Assembly: GCF_900115345.1 (NCBI RefSeq)
Contig: NZ_FOWC01000004.1
Coordinates: 1 to 64,000, forward strand
Direction of reading: 5' to 3'
Length of the DNA stretch: 64,000 bases
Source of the DNA: Amycolatopsis rubida
Lineage (GTDB): Bacteria > Actinomycetota > Actinomycetes > Mycobacteriales > Pseudonocardiaceae
The notes beneath the pieces were generated by a model. The model searched no databases and was not told the origin of the DNA. It saw only the letters and a list, made by a program, of their open reading frames with translations. The translations under genes were made by a program, and so were the position numbers. Of this stretch, positions 35,358 through 44,634 are shown piece after piece. Positions within the stretch are counted from its first letter, which is position 1. Every line of letters begins with the position of its first letter.

Positions 35358-36199
35358 TGGCCACCCCGACTCCGACGCGCGTGCTTGAGGCCGTCGACCG
35401 CAGGCTGGGCTTCCTCGACACTCTCGGCGACCAGATCCTGTTCTTCCTGCGCGCGCTCGGCTGGGTGCCGCGCGCCGTACGCCGGTACCTGCGCGAGATC
35501 GTCCGCCTGCTGGCCGAGGTGAGCTTCGGCAGCGGCGCGCTGGCGGTGATCGGCGGGACCATCGGCGTGATGGTCGGGATGACGGTCGCGACCGGGACTG
35601 TCGTGGGGCTGCAAGGGTATTCGGCGCTGAACCAGGTGGGGACGTCGGCGTTCGCCGGGTTCATTTCCGCGTACTTCAACACGCGTGAGATCGCGCCGCT
35701 CGTGGCCGGGCTGGCATTGTCGGCGACGGTCGGCTGCGGGTTCACCGCGCAACTGGGCGCGATGCGGATCTCGGAGGAGATCGACGCGCTCGAGGTGATG
35801 GGCATCCCGAGCGTGCCGTATCTGGTGACCACGCGGGTGATCGCCGGGTTCATCGCGGTGATCCCGCTGTACGCCGTGGGCCTGTTGTCGTCGTATCTCG
35901 CGTCGCGGCAGGTCACGGTGTGGGGCTTCGGGCAATCGGCCGGCACCTACGACCATTACTTCCTGCTGTTCCTGCCGCCTGGCGACGTGCTGTGGTCGTT
36001 CGGGAAGGTGCTGATCTTCAGCGTCGTCGTGGTGCTCGCGCATTGCTACTACGGCTTCCGCGCGAGCGGCGGACCGGCTGGTGTCGGTGTCGCGGTGGGC
36101 CGGGCGGTGCGGACGGCGATCGTCGCGATCAGCGTGCTGGACTTCTTCCTCAGCCTCGCGATCTGGGGTGCCACCACGACCGTGCAGGTGGCCGGATGA
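35357..36199 (+). CDS. yrbEB: MlaE/YrbE-type permease, second of the mce operon
   Basis: 280 residues with an N-terminal amphipathic region, then membrane helices and the coupling motif SEEIDALEVMGIPSVPYLVTTRVIAG. It pairs with YrbEA to form the heterodimeric permease. Coupled at both ends (TGATG with yrbEA, ATGA with mceA). Confidence 0.95.
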   Translation: MATPTPTRVLEAVDRRLGFLDTLGDQILFFLRALGWVPRAVRRYLREIVRLLAEVSFGSGALAVIGGTIGVMVGMTVATGTVVGLQGYSALNQVGTSAFAGFISAYFNTREIAPLVAGLALSATVGCGFTAQLGAMRISEEIDALEVMGIPSVPYLVTTRVIAGFIAVIPLYAVGLLSSYLASRQVTVWGFGQSAGTYDHYFLLFLPPGDVLWSFGKVLIFSVVVVLAHCYYGFRASGGPAGVGVAVGRAVRTAIVAISVLDFFLSLAIWGATTTVQVAG

Positions 36200-37437
36200 A
36201 GCGGCGCTGGCACAAGACCGGAGTCCGCACCGCCGGGGTGCTGTTCCTGGCGGCGCTGTCGGCGTTCGTGCTGCTCACGGTGAAGATCTACAACAAGGAC
36301 TTCATCACCACAGTCCCGGTGACGCTGCAGGCCGACCGAGTCGGCAACCAGCTGCGCACGGGTGGGCAGGTGAAGGCGCGCGGCGTCGTGGTCGGCGAGA
36401 TCCGGGGCGTGCGCGCGATCCGCGGCGGCGCGGAGATCTCGCTGGCGCTGGAGCCGGAGCAGGTGAAATGGCTGCCGGTCAACGTGTCCGCGTTGCTGGT
36501 GCCCAAGACCCTGTTCGGCGAACGGTACGTCCAGCTGTCCATTCCGGACACCGGCCGGAAGCGCCCCTTGCGGGCCGGAGACGTGATCTCGCAGGACCGG
36601 TCGGCGAACGCGATCGAGCTGGAGCGCGTCTTCGACAACCTGCTCCCGGTGCTGAAGGCCGTGCAGCCGCAGAAGCTGTCCACCACGCTGACCGCGGTTT
36701 CCACGGCACTGCAAGGCCGCGGCGCACAGCTGGGCCAGACGCTGGCGACCGCCTCGGACTACCTGCGGCGGTTCAACCCGAACCTGCCGCAGCTGGACCA
36801 AAACGTGCGCGACCTCGCCACCGTCACCCAGATGTACGGCGACATCGCACCCGATCTGCTCGACGCGCTCACCGATTCGTCGGTCACCCTCGGCACGATC
36901 AACGCCAAGCGAACCGACCTCGGCTCGCTCTATCAGCAGGTCACCACGTCGTCGCGGGACCTGACGACGTTCCTGCGGCAGAACCGGCACAACATCATCG
37001 CGTTGTCCGCGGACAGCCGCCGTCCGCTCGAAATCGGCGCTAAGTACTCCCCCAGCTTCCCTTGCACTCTACAGGCGCTCACCGACTTAAAACCGTCGAT
37101 GGACAAGGTCCTCGGCGCGGGAACGAAGGAACCCGGGCTGCACGTCGAGGTCACCGTGTCCACGTCGCGCGGGAAGTACGTCCCGGGCAAGGACGATCCG
37201 GCCTACACCGGGAAAACCGGCCCGCGCTGCTACCCAAGCGGGGTGACACCGGCCGCGGGCACTCCGGCGAGCGTGCCGTCGACCGGCGACCTCGGCATCG
37301 CGAATTCCCCGCAGGAGCAGCAGTTCCTGGCCCCGCTGCTCGCGCCTTCGCTGGGCGTTTCGACCGCTGACGTGCCGATGTGGAGCAGCGTGCTCGTCGG
37401 CCCGCTGTACCGCGGAACGGAGGTGACGGCGAAGTGA
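36196..37437 (+). CDS. mceA: Mce family protein A
   Basis: 413 residues: an N-terminal anchor helix (TAGVLFLAALSAFVLLTVKI), the MCE beta domain (about 35-125, VPVTLQADRVGNQLRTGGQV to FGERYVQLSIP), then long coiled-coil helices and a cysteine-bearing C-terminal region (FPCTL, RCYPSG). MceA-F assemble a hexameric tube carrying hydrophobic substrates from the cell surface to the YrbE permease. ATGA overlap with yrbEB. Confidence 0.95.
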   Translation: MKRRWHKTGVRTAGVLFLAALSAFVLLTVKIYNKDFITTVPVTLQADRVGNQLRTGGQVKARGVVVGEIRGVRAIRGGAEISLALEPEQVKWLPVNVSALLVPKTLFGERYVQLSIPDTGRKRPLRAGDVISQDRSANAIELERVFDNLLPVLKAVQPQKLSTTLTAVSTALQGRGAQLGQTLATASDYLRRFNPNLPQLDQNVRDLATVTQMYGDIAPDLLDALTDSSVTLGTINAKRTDLGSLYQQVTTSSRDLTTFLRQNRHNIIALSADSRRPLEIGAKYSPSFPCTLQALTDLKPSMDKVLGAGTKEPGLHVEVTVSTSRGKYVPGKDDPAYTGKTGPRCYPSGVTPAAGTPASVPSTGDLGIANSPQEQQFLAPLLAPSLGVSTADVPMWSSVLVGPLYRGTEVTAK

Positions 37438-38435
37438 GAAACCTTGCCGATCCCCTGGTCAAAAGCCTGATCTTCATCCTGGTCACCGTCCTCGCGACAG
37501 TCGTTCTCGCCTTGTCGATCACCGGCGGCTCGGTCGGCGGAAGCCAGCGGTACGGGGCCACGTTCGTCGACGCCACCGCGGTGAACGTCGGCGATGACGT
37601 GCGGATTTCCGGGGTGAAGGTCGGGCAGATCGAAGGCCTCGACGTCGTCGGCCAGAACCGCGCGCATGTCAGCTTCTCGCTGGAGAACGGCCGCACGGTA
37701 CCCGCCAACGTGACCGCGGTGATCAAGTACCGCAACATGGTCGGCCAGCGCTATCTCGCACTGGAACGCCCTCGCAACGCTGCCGGGGTGCTGCCGTCCG
37801 GCGGCGAAATCCCACTGGACCGCACGACTCCGGCGCTCGACCTGACCGACCTGTTCAACGGATTCAAACCGCTCTTCCAGGCGCTCTCGCCCCAGGACGT
37901 CAACGACCTGTCCGGCGAGATCGTCCAAGTGCTGCAAGGAGAAGGCGGCACGGTGACCGAACTGCTCCAGCACACCGGATCGCTCACCAGCACGCTCGCC
38001 AGCCGCGACCAGGTCATCGGCGAGGTGATCGGCAATCTGAACTCGGTGCTGAAAACCGTGAACGGCAAGGGAGATTCGCTCGCGACGCTGGTGTCGACCC
38101 TGCGTCAGCTCGTGTCCGGGCTCGCCGGGGACCGCACGGCGATCGGCGACGCGGTGTCCGGCCTGGCCGAGCTGACGCAGTCCACGAGCGGGCTGCTCAC
38201 CGAGATCCGGCCAGGGCTGAAGGACAGCATCTCCGGTCTCGACGCGCTGACCCGGAACCTGAACAAGGGGGAGGCCGACGTGGACAAGGCACTGACCACG
38301 CTGCCCAAGAAGATGAACGGCATCGGCACGCTCGGGTCGTACGGCTCGTGGATGAACTTCTACCTGTGCGAAGCCGTCCTGGAGACGTCTCCGCCGCGCG
38401 GCGTGGCGGAGACCGCGGCGAGGTGTGGCGCGTGA
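37434..38435 (+). CDS. mceB: Mce family protein B
   Basis: 333 residues from GTG 37434 (GTGA overlap with mceA). N-terminal anchor (LIFILVTVLATVVLALSITG), MCE domain with YGATFVDATAVNVGDDVRIS and VKVGQIEGLDV, then a long helical needle segment (about 150-300) and a conserved end YGSWMNFYLCEA. Role: second subunit of the heterohexameric Mce shuttle. Confidence 0.95.
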   Translation: MRNLADPLVKSLIFILVTVLATVVLALSITGGSVGGSQRYGATFVDATAVNVGDDVRISGVKVGQIEGLDVVGQNRAHVSFSLENGRTVPANVTAVIKYRNMVGQRYLALERPRNAAGVLPSGGEIPLDRTTPALDLTDLFNGFKPLFQALSPQDVNDLSGEIVQVLQGEGGTVTELLQHTGSLTSTLASRDQVIGEVIGNLNSVLKTVNGKGDSLATLVSTLRQLVSGLAGDRTAIGDAVSGLAELTQSTSGLLTEIRPGLKDSISGLDALTRNLNKGEADVDKALTTLPKKMNGIGTLGSYGSWMNFYLCEAVLETSPPRGVAETAARCGA

Positions 38436-39415
38436 AGTCGTTCCGGGAGCGCAATCCGCTCGTGCTGGGGATCGTCGGCAGCGTCGCGCTGGCCGCGGTG
38501 CTCACCGGCACGCTGAACTACAACCGCCTGCCCTTCCTCGGCGGTACCACCTACCAGGCCGAGTTCACCGAGGCCGCCGGGCTGCAGGCGGACGACGAGG
38601 TGCGGATCGCCGGGATCAAGGTCGGCGAAGTGTCCCAAGTGGACCTGGACGACGATCACGTGCTGGTCAGCTTCCGGGTCAAGAACGCCTGGATCGGCGA
38701 CCGGACGTCGGCGCAGATCAAGATCAAAACGTTGCTGGGCCGCAAGTTCCTTGCCCTCGACCCGGCCGGGCGGGCGGAGCAGAACCCGGACCGGCCGATC
38801 CCGCGCGACCGCACGGTGACCCCGTACGACGTGACCGACGCGTTCAACGGCCTCGCCGACACCGCGGGCGCGATCGACACGAAGCAGCTCGCGACCAGCT
38901 TCTCCACGATCAGCGACACCTTCCGCAACTCGCCGCAGCACGTCCGCACCGCACTGGACGGGCTCAGCGCGCTGTCGAAAACGGTCTCCTCGCGCGACAA
39001 CGAGATCGCCGAACTGCTGGCCAACGCACGCAAGCTGACCACCACGATCGCCAACTCGAACGACGACTTCGAGAAACTCGTCAAGGACGGCGACCTGCTG
39101 CTCACCGAACTGGACCACCGCCGCGACGCGATCCACCAGCTGCTCGTCGGAACCCAGCAGCTCGCCAAGCAGCTGTCCGGGCTCGTTTCGGACCACACCG
39201 CGCAGCTCGCTCCGGCGTTGCAGCAGCTCAACCGCGTGACCGACCTCCTCCAACGGCAGGACGAGAACCTCGCGCAAAGCCTCAAACTCGCCGGACCGTA
39301 CTTCCGCGTGCTGAACAACACCGCGGGCAACGGCCGCTGGATCGACAGCTACCTGTGCGGCCTTCTCCCGGAGAACCGCGATCCGTGCACCCCGCCGAAG
39401 GGAGGCGCGAAATGA
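38432..39415 (+). CDS. mceC: Mce family protein C
   Basis: 327 residues from GTG 38432. Anchor helix LVLGIVGSVALAAVLTGTLN, MCE domain (YQAEFTEAAGLQADDEVRIA, then IKVGEVSQVDL), a long heptad-rich region and the conserved C-terminal end IDSYLCGLLPEN. Coupled by four-base overlaps on both sides. Confidence 0.95.
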   Translation: MKSFRERNPLVLGIVGSVALAAVLTGTLNYNRLPFLGGTTYQAEFTEAAGLQADDEVRIAGIKVGEVSQVDLDDDHVLVSFRVKNAWIGDRTSAQIKIKTLLGRKFLALDPAGRAEQNPDRPIPRDRTVTPYDVTDAFNGLADTAGAIDTKQLATSFSTISDTFRNSPQHVRTALDGLSALSKTVSSRDNEIAELLANARKLTTTIANSNDDFEKLVKDGDLLLTELDHRRDAIHQLLVGTQQLAKQLSGLVSDHTAQLAPALQQLNRVTDLLQRQDENLAQSLKLAGPYFRVLNNTAGNGRWIDSYLCGLLPENRDPCTPPKGGAK

Positions 39416-40410
39416 CCACGCGCGCATCCCGTTTCGTCGTCTTCCTGCTGGTGATGGCCTTGGTGATCTGCGGCGTCCTGTGGTGGGTGTTCTCCGGCTC
39501 CGGCCGATACCGCGTCACGGCGTACTTTCCGCGAGCCGTCGGCGTCTACAGCGGATCCGACGTCCGGGTGCTCGGAGTGAAGGTCGGCGAGGTCACCGCG
39601 GTCCTTCCGCAGGGCAGCCAGGTTCGGGTCGACTTATCGGTAGATCCGCACATTCCCGTCGCCGCCGACACCACCGCGCTGGTCATCGCCCCGAGCGTGG
39701 TCGCCGACCGCTACGTCCAACTGGGCAAACTCGCCCGCGGCGGCCCGCGGTTGGCCGACGGCGCGGTGATCGGCGCCGATCGCACGGGCACACCGGTGGA
39801 GCTGGACCAGCTGTATTCGAGCCTCGACACGCTGAGCAAAGCGCTCGGCCCGAACGGCGCGAACTCCACCGGCGCGCTGTCCGATCTCCTCCGCACCGGC
39901 GCGGCGAACCTGGACGGCAACGGCAAGGCGTTCAACACCTCCGTCCGCGACTTCGCCCGCCTCGCCCGCACACTGGCGGGCAACTCGCAGGACCTGTTCG
40001 GAACCGTCGACGAACTGCAGAAGTTCACCACCATGCTCGCCACGAACGACCGCCAGGTCGCGGACGTGAACCAGCAACTGGCCAAGGTGTCAGCCACGTT
40101 GGCGGCGAACCGCGGCGAACTGTCCGGCGCCTTGCGCTCGCTCGGCAGCGCGCTGGCTTCCGTCCAGGGCTTCATCCGGGACAACCGGGCCGCGATCAAG
40201 TCCAATGTGGACAAACTGGCCAAGACGACGCGGACGCTGGTCGACCAACGCGCGTCACTGGCCGAAACGCTGGACGTCGCGCCGCTGGCCGCGCAGAACG
40301 TGCTGAACGCGATCGATCCGGAAACCGGACGTCTGCAAGGCCGCGCTGACCTGCTGGACTACCTGCCGTTCCCGGCGACGGACGCGGCCGTGACGGGAGG
40401 CGGCCGATGA
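39412..40410 (+). CDS. mceD: Mce family protein D
   Basis: 332 residues. Anchor FVVFLLVMALVICGVLWWVF, MCE domain (YRVTAYFPRAVGVYSGSDVR, then VKVGEVTAVLP), helical needle to about 300 and the LDYLPFP end. Overlaps mceC and mceE by four bases each. Confidence 0.95.
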   Translation: MTTRASRFVVFLLVMALVICGVLWWVFSGSGRYRVTAYFPRAVGVYSGSDVRVLGVKVGEVTAVLPQGSQVRVDLSVDPHIPVAADTTALVIAPSVVADRYVQLGKLARGGPRLADGAVIGADRTGTPVELDQLYSSLDTLSKALGPNGANSTGALSDLLRTGAANLDGNGKAFNTSVRDFARLARTLAGNSQDLFGTVDELQKFTTMLATNDRQVADVNQQLAKVSATLAANRGELSGALRSLGSALASVQGFIRDNRAAIKSNVDKLAKTTRTLVDQRASLAETLDVAPLAAQNVLNAIDPETGRLQGRADLLDYLPFPATDAAVTGGGR

Positions 40411-41459
40411 AGGCACGAAGACTTTTCCTCGCACTGGCGGTGAGCACGCTGGCCGGCTGCGCCGCACCCGGCGGCTTCCAGGGCGTCTACGACCTCCCGC
40501 TGCCCGGCGGCGCGGACCTCGGCGCGCATCCGTACGAGGTCACCGTCCAGTTCGCCGACGTCCTGGACCTGGTCCCGCAGGCCGCGGTCAAGGTGGACGA
40601 CGTCCCCGTCGGTCGCGTCCAATCGATCCGCCTTGGCGCCGACGGCTGGACCGCCGAAACCGTCCTGGCGGTCAACGGCGACGTCCACCTGCCCGCGAAC
40701 GCCGTCGCCCGGCTGCGCCAATCGTCGCTGCTGGGCGAGAAATTCGTGGAACTGGCCGCGCCGGTCGCGTCCCCCTCCGGACAGCTGGGCGACAAAGCCG
40801 TCATCCCGGTATCGCGAACCAACCGCAACCCGGAGTTCGAGGAGATCTTCGGCGCGCTGTCACTGCTGCTCAACGGCGGTGGAATCGGTCAGCTGCAAAC
40901 GATCAACCGCGAACTGACGAAGGCGATGGACGGCAACGAGGAGGAGATCCGCAGCTTCCTCTCCGGGGTCAACCAGCTGATGACGAACCTCGACGCGCAC
41001 CGCCGCGACATCACCGCCGCGCTGGACGGCCTCAACCACCTGTCGGCGTCGCTGGCCGACCGGAACCAGCAGATCGCCGACGCCCTCACCGACCTGACCC
41101 CAGGGTTGAAAACCCTCACCGACCAGCGACCGCAGCTGGTGACGATGCTGCAATCGCTGGACCAACTGTCCACAGTGGCCACCGAGGTCACGAACAAGAG
41201 CCGCGACGACCTGGCCGCCGACCTGCGCGCACTCGCTCCCATCCTGCGCCGCCTGGCCGATGCGGGTCAGAACCTGCCGAAGGCGTTGGAAATCCTGCCC
41301 TCGTTCCCCTTCACCGACCCCGTCCTGGACGCGATCAAGGGCGATTACCTCAACGTCTACGCCACGGTCACTCCCGGTGCCGGCGTCCCGCTGCCTCCGC
41401 CGGGCCAAGGCGTCCCGCCCGGTCTTCCGACGCTGCCTCCCCCTTCAGGGGGCCGCTGA
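40407..41459 (+). CDS. mceE: Mce family lipoprotein E
   Basis: 350 residues with a lipoprotein signal ending in the lipobox LAGC (acylated cysteine at 18), then an MCE domain (YEVTVQFADVLDLVPQAAVK, VPVGRVQSIRL) and helical region, and a proline-rich tail (PLPPPGQGVPPGLPTLPPP). It matches the LprK/MceE position in the tube. Its stop overlaps mceF by one base. Confidence 0.95.
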   Translation: MKARRLFLALAVSTLAGCAAPGGFQGVYDLPLPGGADLGAHPYEVTVQFADVLDLVPQAAVKVDDVPVGRVQSIRLGADGWTAETVLAVNGDVHLPANAVARLRQSSLLGEKFVELAAPVASPSGQLGDKAVIPVSRTNRNPEFEEIFGALSLLLNGGGIGQLQTINRELTKAMDGNEEEIRSFLSGVNQLMTNLDAHRRDITAALDGLNHLSASLADRNQQIADALTDLTPGLKTLTDQRPQLVTMLQSLDQLSTVATEVTNKSRDDLAADLRALAPILRRLADAGQNLPKALEILPSFPFTDPVLDAIKGDYLNVYATVTPGAGVPLPPPGQGVPPGLPTLPPPSGGR

Positions 41460-42664
41460 TGCTCACCAGACGGATCCGGATCCAGGTCATCGCCTTCGTG
41501 GTCGTCGCACTGGCCGCGACCTCGTTCGTCGGCGCGAAATACGCCGGAATCGCACGCCTCTTCGGTGCCGGAACCTACACCGTGCACCTCGAACTTTCCG
41601 AAGGCGGCGGCATCTTCACCAACGGAGAGGTCACCTACCGAGGCGTGGCGGTCGGCCGGATCGGCCAGCTGCGCCTGACCGAACACGGCATGGAAGCGGA
41701 TCTGCTGCTGGACAGCTCCGCCCCGCAGATCCCATCGAAGGCCCGTGCGGTCGTCGCGAACCGCTCCGCCGTCGGCGAGCAATACGTCGACCTGCAACCG
41801 GCCACCGACCAGGGCCCCTACCTTGAGGACGGCAGCGTAATCCCGCGCAGCTCCACCACCCTGCCGCTCCCCGTGCAAACCTTCCTCTCCGATGTGGACT
41901 CGCTGACCGCCTCGGTGCCGACCGAGGACCTGCGCACCGTGGTCAACGAACTGGACAACGCTTTGCAAGGCAGCGGGCCAGACCTGCAACTGCTGATGGA
42001 CACCGCAAGGTCGTTCACCAATTCCGCCTCCGCCCACCTGCCCCAAACAACAAAACTCATCGACGACGGCTCGACAGTCCTGAAAACGCAAGCCGCGTCC
42101 TCGACCGCGTGGCGCGACTTCAGCCGAAACGCCCACCTGTTCGCCGCTCAGCTGGCCTCCTCGGACGGTGACCTGCGCCAGCTGATCGCCACCGCCCCGC
42201 CGGCCGCTTCCCAGGTGACGGGCTTGCTGCGCGACAACAGCCCCGGACTGCCGATCCTGATGGCCAACCTCTTGACGACAGCCGACGTCTTCAGCGCCCG
42301 AACCGACGGCCTGGAGCAACTGCTGGTGACGTTGCCGAAAACCGTAGCCGCGACGTCGTCAGCCATCACCCCCGACAGCGGGCGGCTGTCACTGGCCTTG
42401 ACGTTCTTCGACCCGCCGCCGTGCCGGAAAGGGTACGAAAGCACGAAGATCCGCAGCAGCGCCGAGCTGCCGGTGCTCCCGTTCAACACCTCCGCAGCCT
42501 GCACCCTGCCCGCCGGCGACCCCTCCTCGGTGCGCGGCTCCCAACACGCTCCGCACCCCGGGGTCCCGGAGCCCGCCCAACCAGGCGGCCTCCCCGGGGC
42601 GGCTGCCGGACTTCCGACGTCGACCAATCTGGAGGAGATGCTGTGGCTACGCCGGGGAAACTGA
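41459..42664 (+). CDS. mceF: Mce family protein F
   Basis: 401 residues. Anchor helix (IQVIAFVVVALAATSFVGAK), MCE domain (YTVHLELSEGGGIFTNGEVT, VAVGRIGQLRL), helical needle and a C-terminal region with three cysteines (PPPCRKGYES and AACTLPAG). Last MCE-domain gene of the operon. It overlaps the first Mce-associated gene by 22 nt. Confidence 0.95.
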   Translation: MLTRRIRIQVIAFVVVALAATSFVGAKYAGIARLFGAGTYTVHLELSEGGGIFTNGEVTYRGVAVGRIGQLRLTEHGMEADLLLDSSAPQIPSKARAVVANRSAVGEQYVDLQPATDQGPYLEDGSVIPRSSTTLPLPVQTFLSDVDSLTASVPTEDLRTVVNELDNALQGSGPDLQLLMDTARSFTNSASAHLPQTTKLIDDGSTVLKTQAASSTAWRDFSRNAHLFAAQLASSDGDLRQLIATAPPAASQVTGLLRDNSPGLPILMANLLTTADVFSARTDGLEQLLVTLPKTVAATSSAITPDSGRLSLALTFFDPPPCRKGYESTKIRSSAELPVLPFNTSAACTLPAGDPSSVRGSQHAPHPGVPEPAQPGGLPGAAAGLPTSTNLEEMLWLRRGN

Positions 42665-43581
42665 CGGTCTCACCGGACGAAGCTCCCTCCGGTGACAACG
42701 CGTCGCTGCCTGACGCGGCGTCTTCACACGTCGCCGACGACTCCGCGACCGAACCTGACGCTTCCCGTCCCGCCAGCGACCCCGCCGCATTCCGCCCCGA
42801 GGTTCCCGCCACCGAGGCCGCTGCATCCCGCCCCGAGGTTCCCGCCACCGAGGCCGCTGCATCCCGCCCCGAGGTACCCGCCAGCAACCCCGCCGCATCC
42901 CGCCCCGAGGTTCCCGCCGCCGAGGCCGCTGCATCCCACCCCGAGGTACCCGCCAGCAACCCCGCCGCATCCCGCCCCGAGGTTCCCGCCAGCAACCCCG
43001 CTACATCCCGCCCCGAGGTTCCCGCCGCCGAGGCCGCTGCTCCATCCGATCCTTCCCCTGCCGCTCCCTCCACTGCGTCCCCGAACACCGCCAAATCCCA
43101 CCGCAGGTGGGCGTGGGCCGCCGGAATCGCCCTGACCGCAGCCGCCACTTTCGCCGCCTGGTCAGCCTGGTCATGGCACGACGCCGCGACCGCCCCCGCC
43201 TCAACCGCAGGCGCGACCAGAGACGAGGCCGTCACCTCCGGCCGCACTCTGATCACCACAGTCACCACCTTCGACCCCCACCACCGCGACCAAGCCCTAG
43301 CCCACTGGCAATCCGCGACGACCGGCGCCCTTCAGACGTCCCTGCCCAGCAACGTCCCGTCCGACGGATCCGCCACCGCAGGCCGCGTCCTCGACGCCGG
43401 GCTTTCTGATCTAGACGCCGAAGCAGGCACCGCGAAACTCCTGGCCTCCGTGGAGATCACGGTCACCAAGGACGGCGCCGCCCAGCCCATCCGCCGCACA
43501 CGCCTAGCAGCGGCGATGACCCGCACGGCCTCCGGCTGGAAGCTCAGCTCGCTGGAGCAGCTGGGGGTGGCGGGATCATGA
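42643..43581 (+). CDS. Mce-associated membrane protein with 12-residue N-terminal repeats
   Basis: 312 residues from GTG 42643 (GGAGGAGATGCT just upstream). Residues 51-134 are seven copies of a 12-residue unit with consensus RPEVPAxxxAAS, predicted disordered and on the cytoplasmic side. A single membrane helix follows (WAWAAGIALTAAATFAAWSA, about 157-176) and then an extracytoplasmic NTF2-like Mce-associated domain (GRTLITTVTTFDPHHRDQAL to the end). Mas proteins stabilise the Mce transporter. The repeat tail is unusual. Overlaps the next gene as ATGA. Confidence 0.88.
   Translation: MATPGKLTVSPDEAPSGDNASLPDAASSHVADDSATEPDASRPASDPAAFRPEVPATEAAASRPEVPATEAAASRPEVPASNPAASRPEVPAAEAAASHPEVPASNPAASRPEVPASNPATSRPEVPAAEAAAPSDPSPAAPSTASPNTAKSHRRWAWAAGIALTAAATFAAWSAWSWHDAATAPASTAGATRDEAVTSGRTLITTVTTFDPHHRDQALAHWQSATTGALQTSLPSNVPSDGSATAGRVLDAGLSDLDAEAGTAKLLASVEITVTKDGAAQPIRRTRLAAAMTRTASGWKLSSLEQLGVAGS
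42793..43044 (+). repeat. Seven tandem 36-bp coding repeats in the first Mce-associated gene
   Basis: Each 36-bp unit encodes RPEVPA followed by TEAAAS, SNPAAS or AEAAAS. Units alternate between these types, suggesting unequal crossing-over. In frame, so length changes do not break the gene. Confidence 0.9.
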
Positions 43582-44600
43582 AGTTCACTCAGCGCTGGTC
43601 GAAGTCACGCACCGAGCCGCTCGATTCCGTACTCAGCGATGCACCCGCCGCAGCCGGTCTCTCCGAGGTCTCCGCCTCCGCCAAGCGAACCACCACGACG
43701 GAAGCCGCCCAGCCAGCCACCACAACCGCTCAACCAGCCGACCCATCACCCCTCGGCTCAAGCACTCAGCAGATCACGACAACCTCCGACTCCCAGCCAG
43801 CCCAACCCACCATCTCGACATCCGAAGACACCGGACCCGCCACCGCCAATTCAGGCTCCGACCCCGAGCCAGCCCAACCCACCGTCTCCACATCCAAAGA
43901 CGCCCGACCCGCCACCGCCAATTCAGGCTCCGACTCCCAGCCAGCCCAACCCACCGTCTCCACATCCAAAGACGCCCGACCCGCCACCGCCAATTCAGGC
44001 TCCGACCCCGAGCCAGCCCAACCCATCGTCTCCACATCCGAAGACACCCGCCCCGCCACCGCCGATCCCGCTGGCACCGCCCAAACTCCCATCCTCTCCA
44101 CGTCCCGCCTCCCCGCTCTCCTCTTCGCCCTGACCATCCTCCTCACCGCCGCCGGCGTCTGGTGCACCATCGAGGCCCGCTCGACCAGCGCGTCCGCCGC
44201 CGCCTCGAACCACGCGCTGACCGATCAGCCGGCCACCGCCGAGGTCACGTCCGCCATCAGCCTCACCCTCAACAAGATCTTCTCCTACACCTACGACAAA
44301 ACCGACGTCACCGAGAACGCCGCCGCCACCCTGCTCCGCGGCCACGCCCGCGATTCCTACGAAAAGCTCTTCGCCCAAGTCCGCACGATGGCCCCAAGCC
44401 AGCGCCTGACCCTCACCTCGCGCGTCTCCGCCACCTCCGTCCAGCAACTCACGAACGATCACGCACAGTTGCTCGTTTTCCTCGACCAGTCCGCCGCTAG
44501 GGGGAATTCCACCACTCCGGAGACAGCCGCGGCACAACTGGCCGTCACCGCTGATCGAATTGACGGAAACTGGTTCATAACCGATCTTGCTCCCCGATGA
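43578..44600 (+). CDS. Second Mce-associated membrane protein with 24-residue N-terminal repeats
   Basis: 340 residues. A Thr/Pro-rich cytoplasmic tail contains four 24-residue repeats (residues 70-165) of the type SDPEPAQPTVSTSKDARPAT. One membrane helix follows (LPALLFALTILLTAAGVWCT, about 178-197) and an exported Mce-associated domain (TSAISLTLNKIFSYTYDKTD to WFITDLAP). It ends the mce operon. The tail repeat differs from that of the preceding Mas protein, although both occupy the same place. Confidence 0.88.
   Translation: MKFTQRWSKSRTEPLDSVLSDAPAAAGLSEVSASAKRTTTTEAAQPATTTAQPADPSPLGSSTQQITTTSDSQPAQPTISTSEDTGPATANSGSDPEPAQPTVSTSKDARPATANSGSDSQPAQPTVSTSKDARPATANSGSDPEPAQPIVSTSEDTRPATADPAGTAQTPILSTSRLPALLFALTILLTAAGVWCTIEARSTSASAAASNHALTDQPATAEVTSAISLTLNKIFSYTYDKTDVTENAAATLLRGHARDSYEKLFAQVRTMAPSQRLTLTSRVSATSVQQLTNDHAQLLVFLDQSAARGNSTTPETAAAQLAVTADRIDGNWFITDLAPR
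43785..44072 (+). repeat. Four tandem 72-bp coding repeats in the second Mce-associated gene
   Basis: Four in-frame 72-bp units encode 24-residue repeats; units two and three are nearly identical at DNA level. The fourth degenerates into ADPAG. Confidence 0.88.
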
Positions 44601-44634
44601 AATTCTGTTTCCTCACCGCCGAAGGAGTACCGTC

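Noticed and set aside
42793..44072. Regular direct repeats that could suggest a CRISPR array
   Set aside because: The repeats are in frame, encode RPEVPA- and SDPEPAQ-type units, and have no unique spacers or cas genes.
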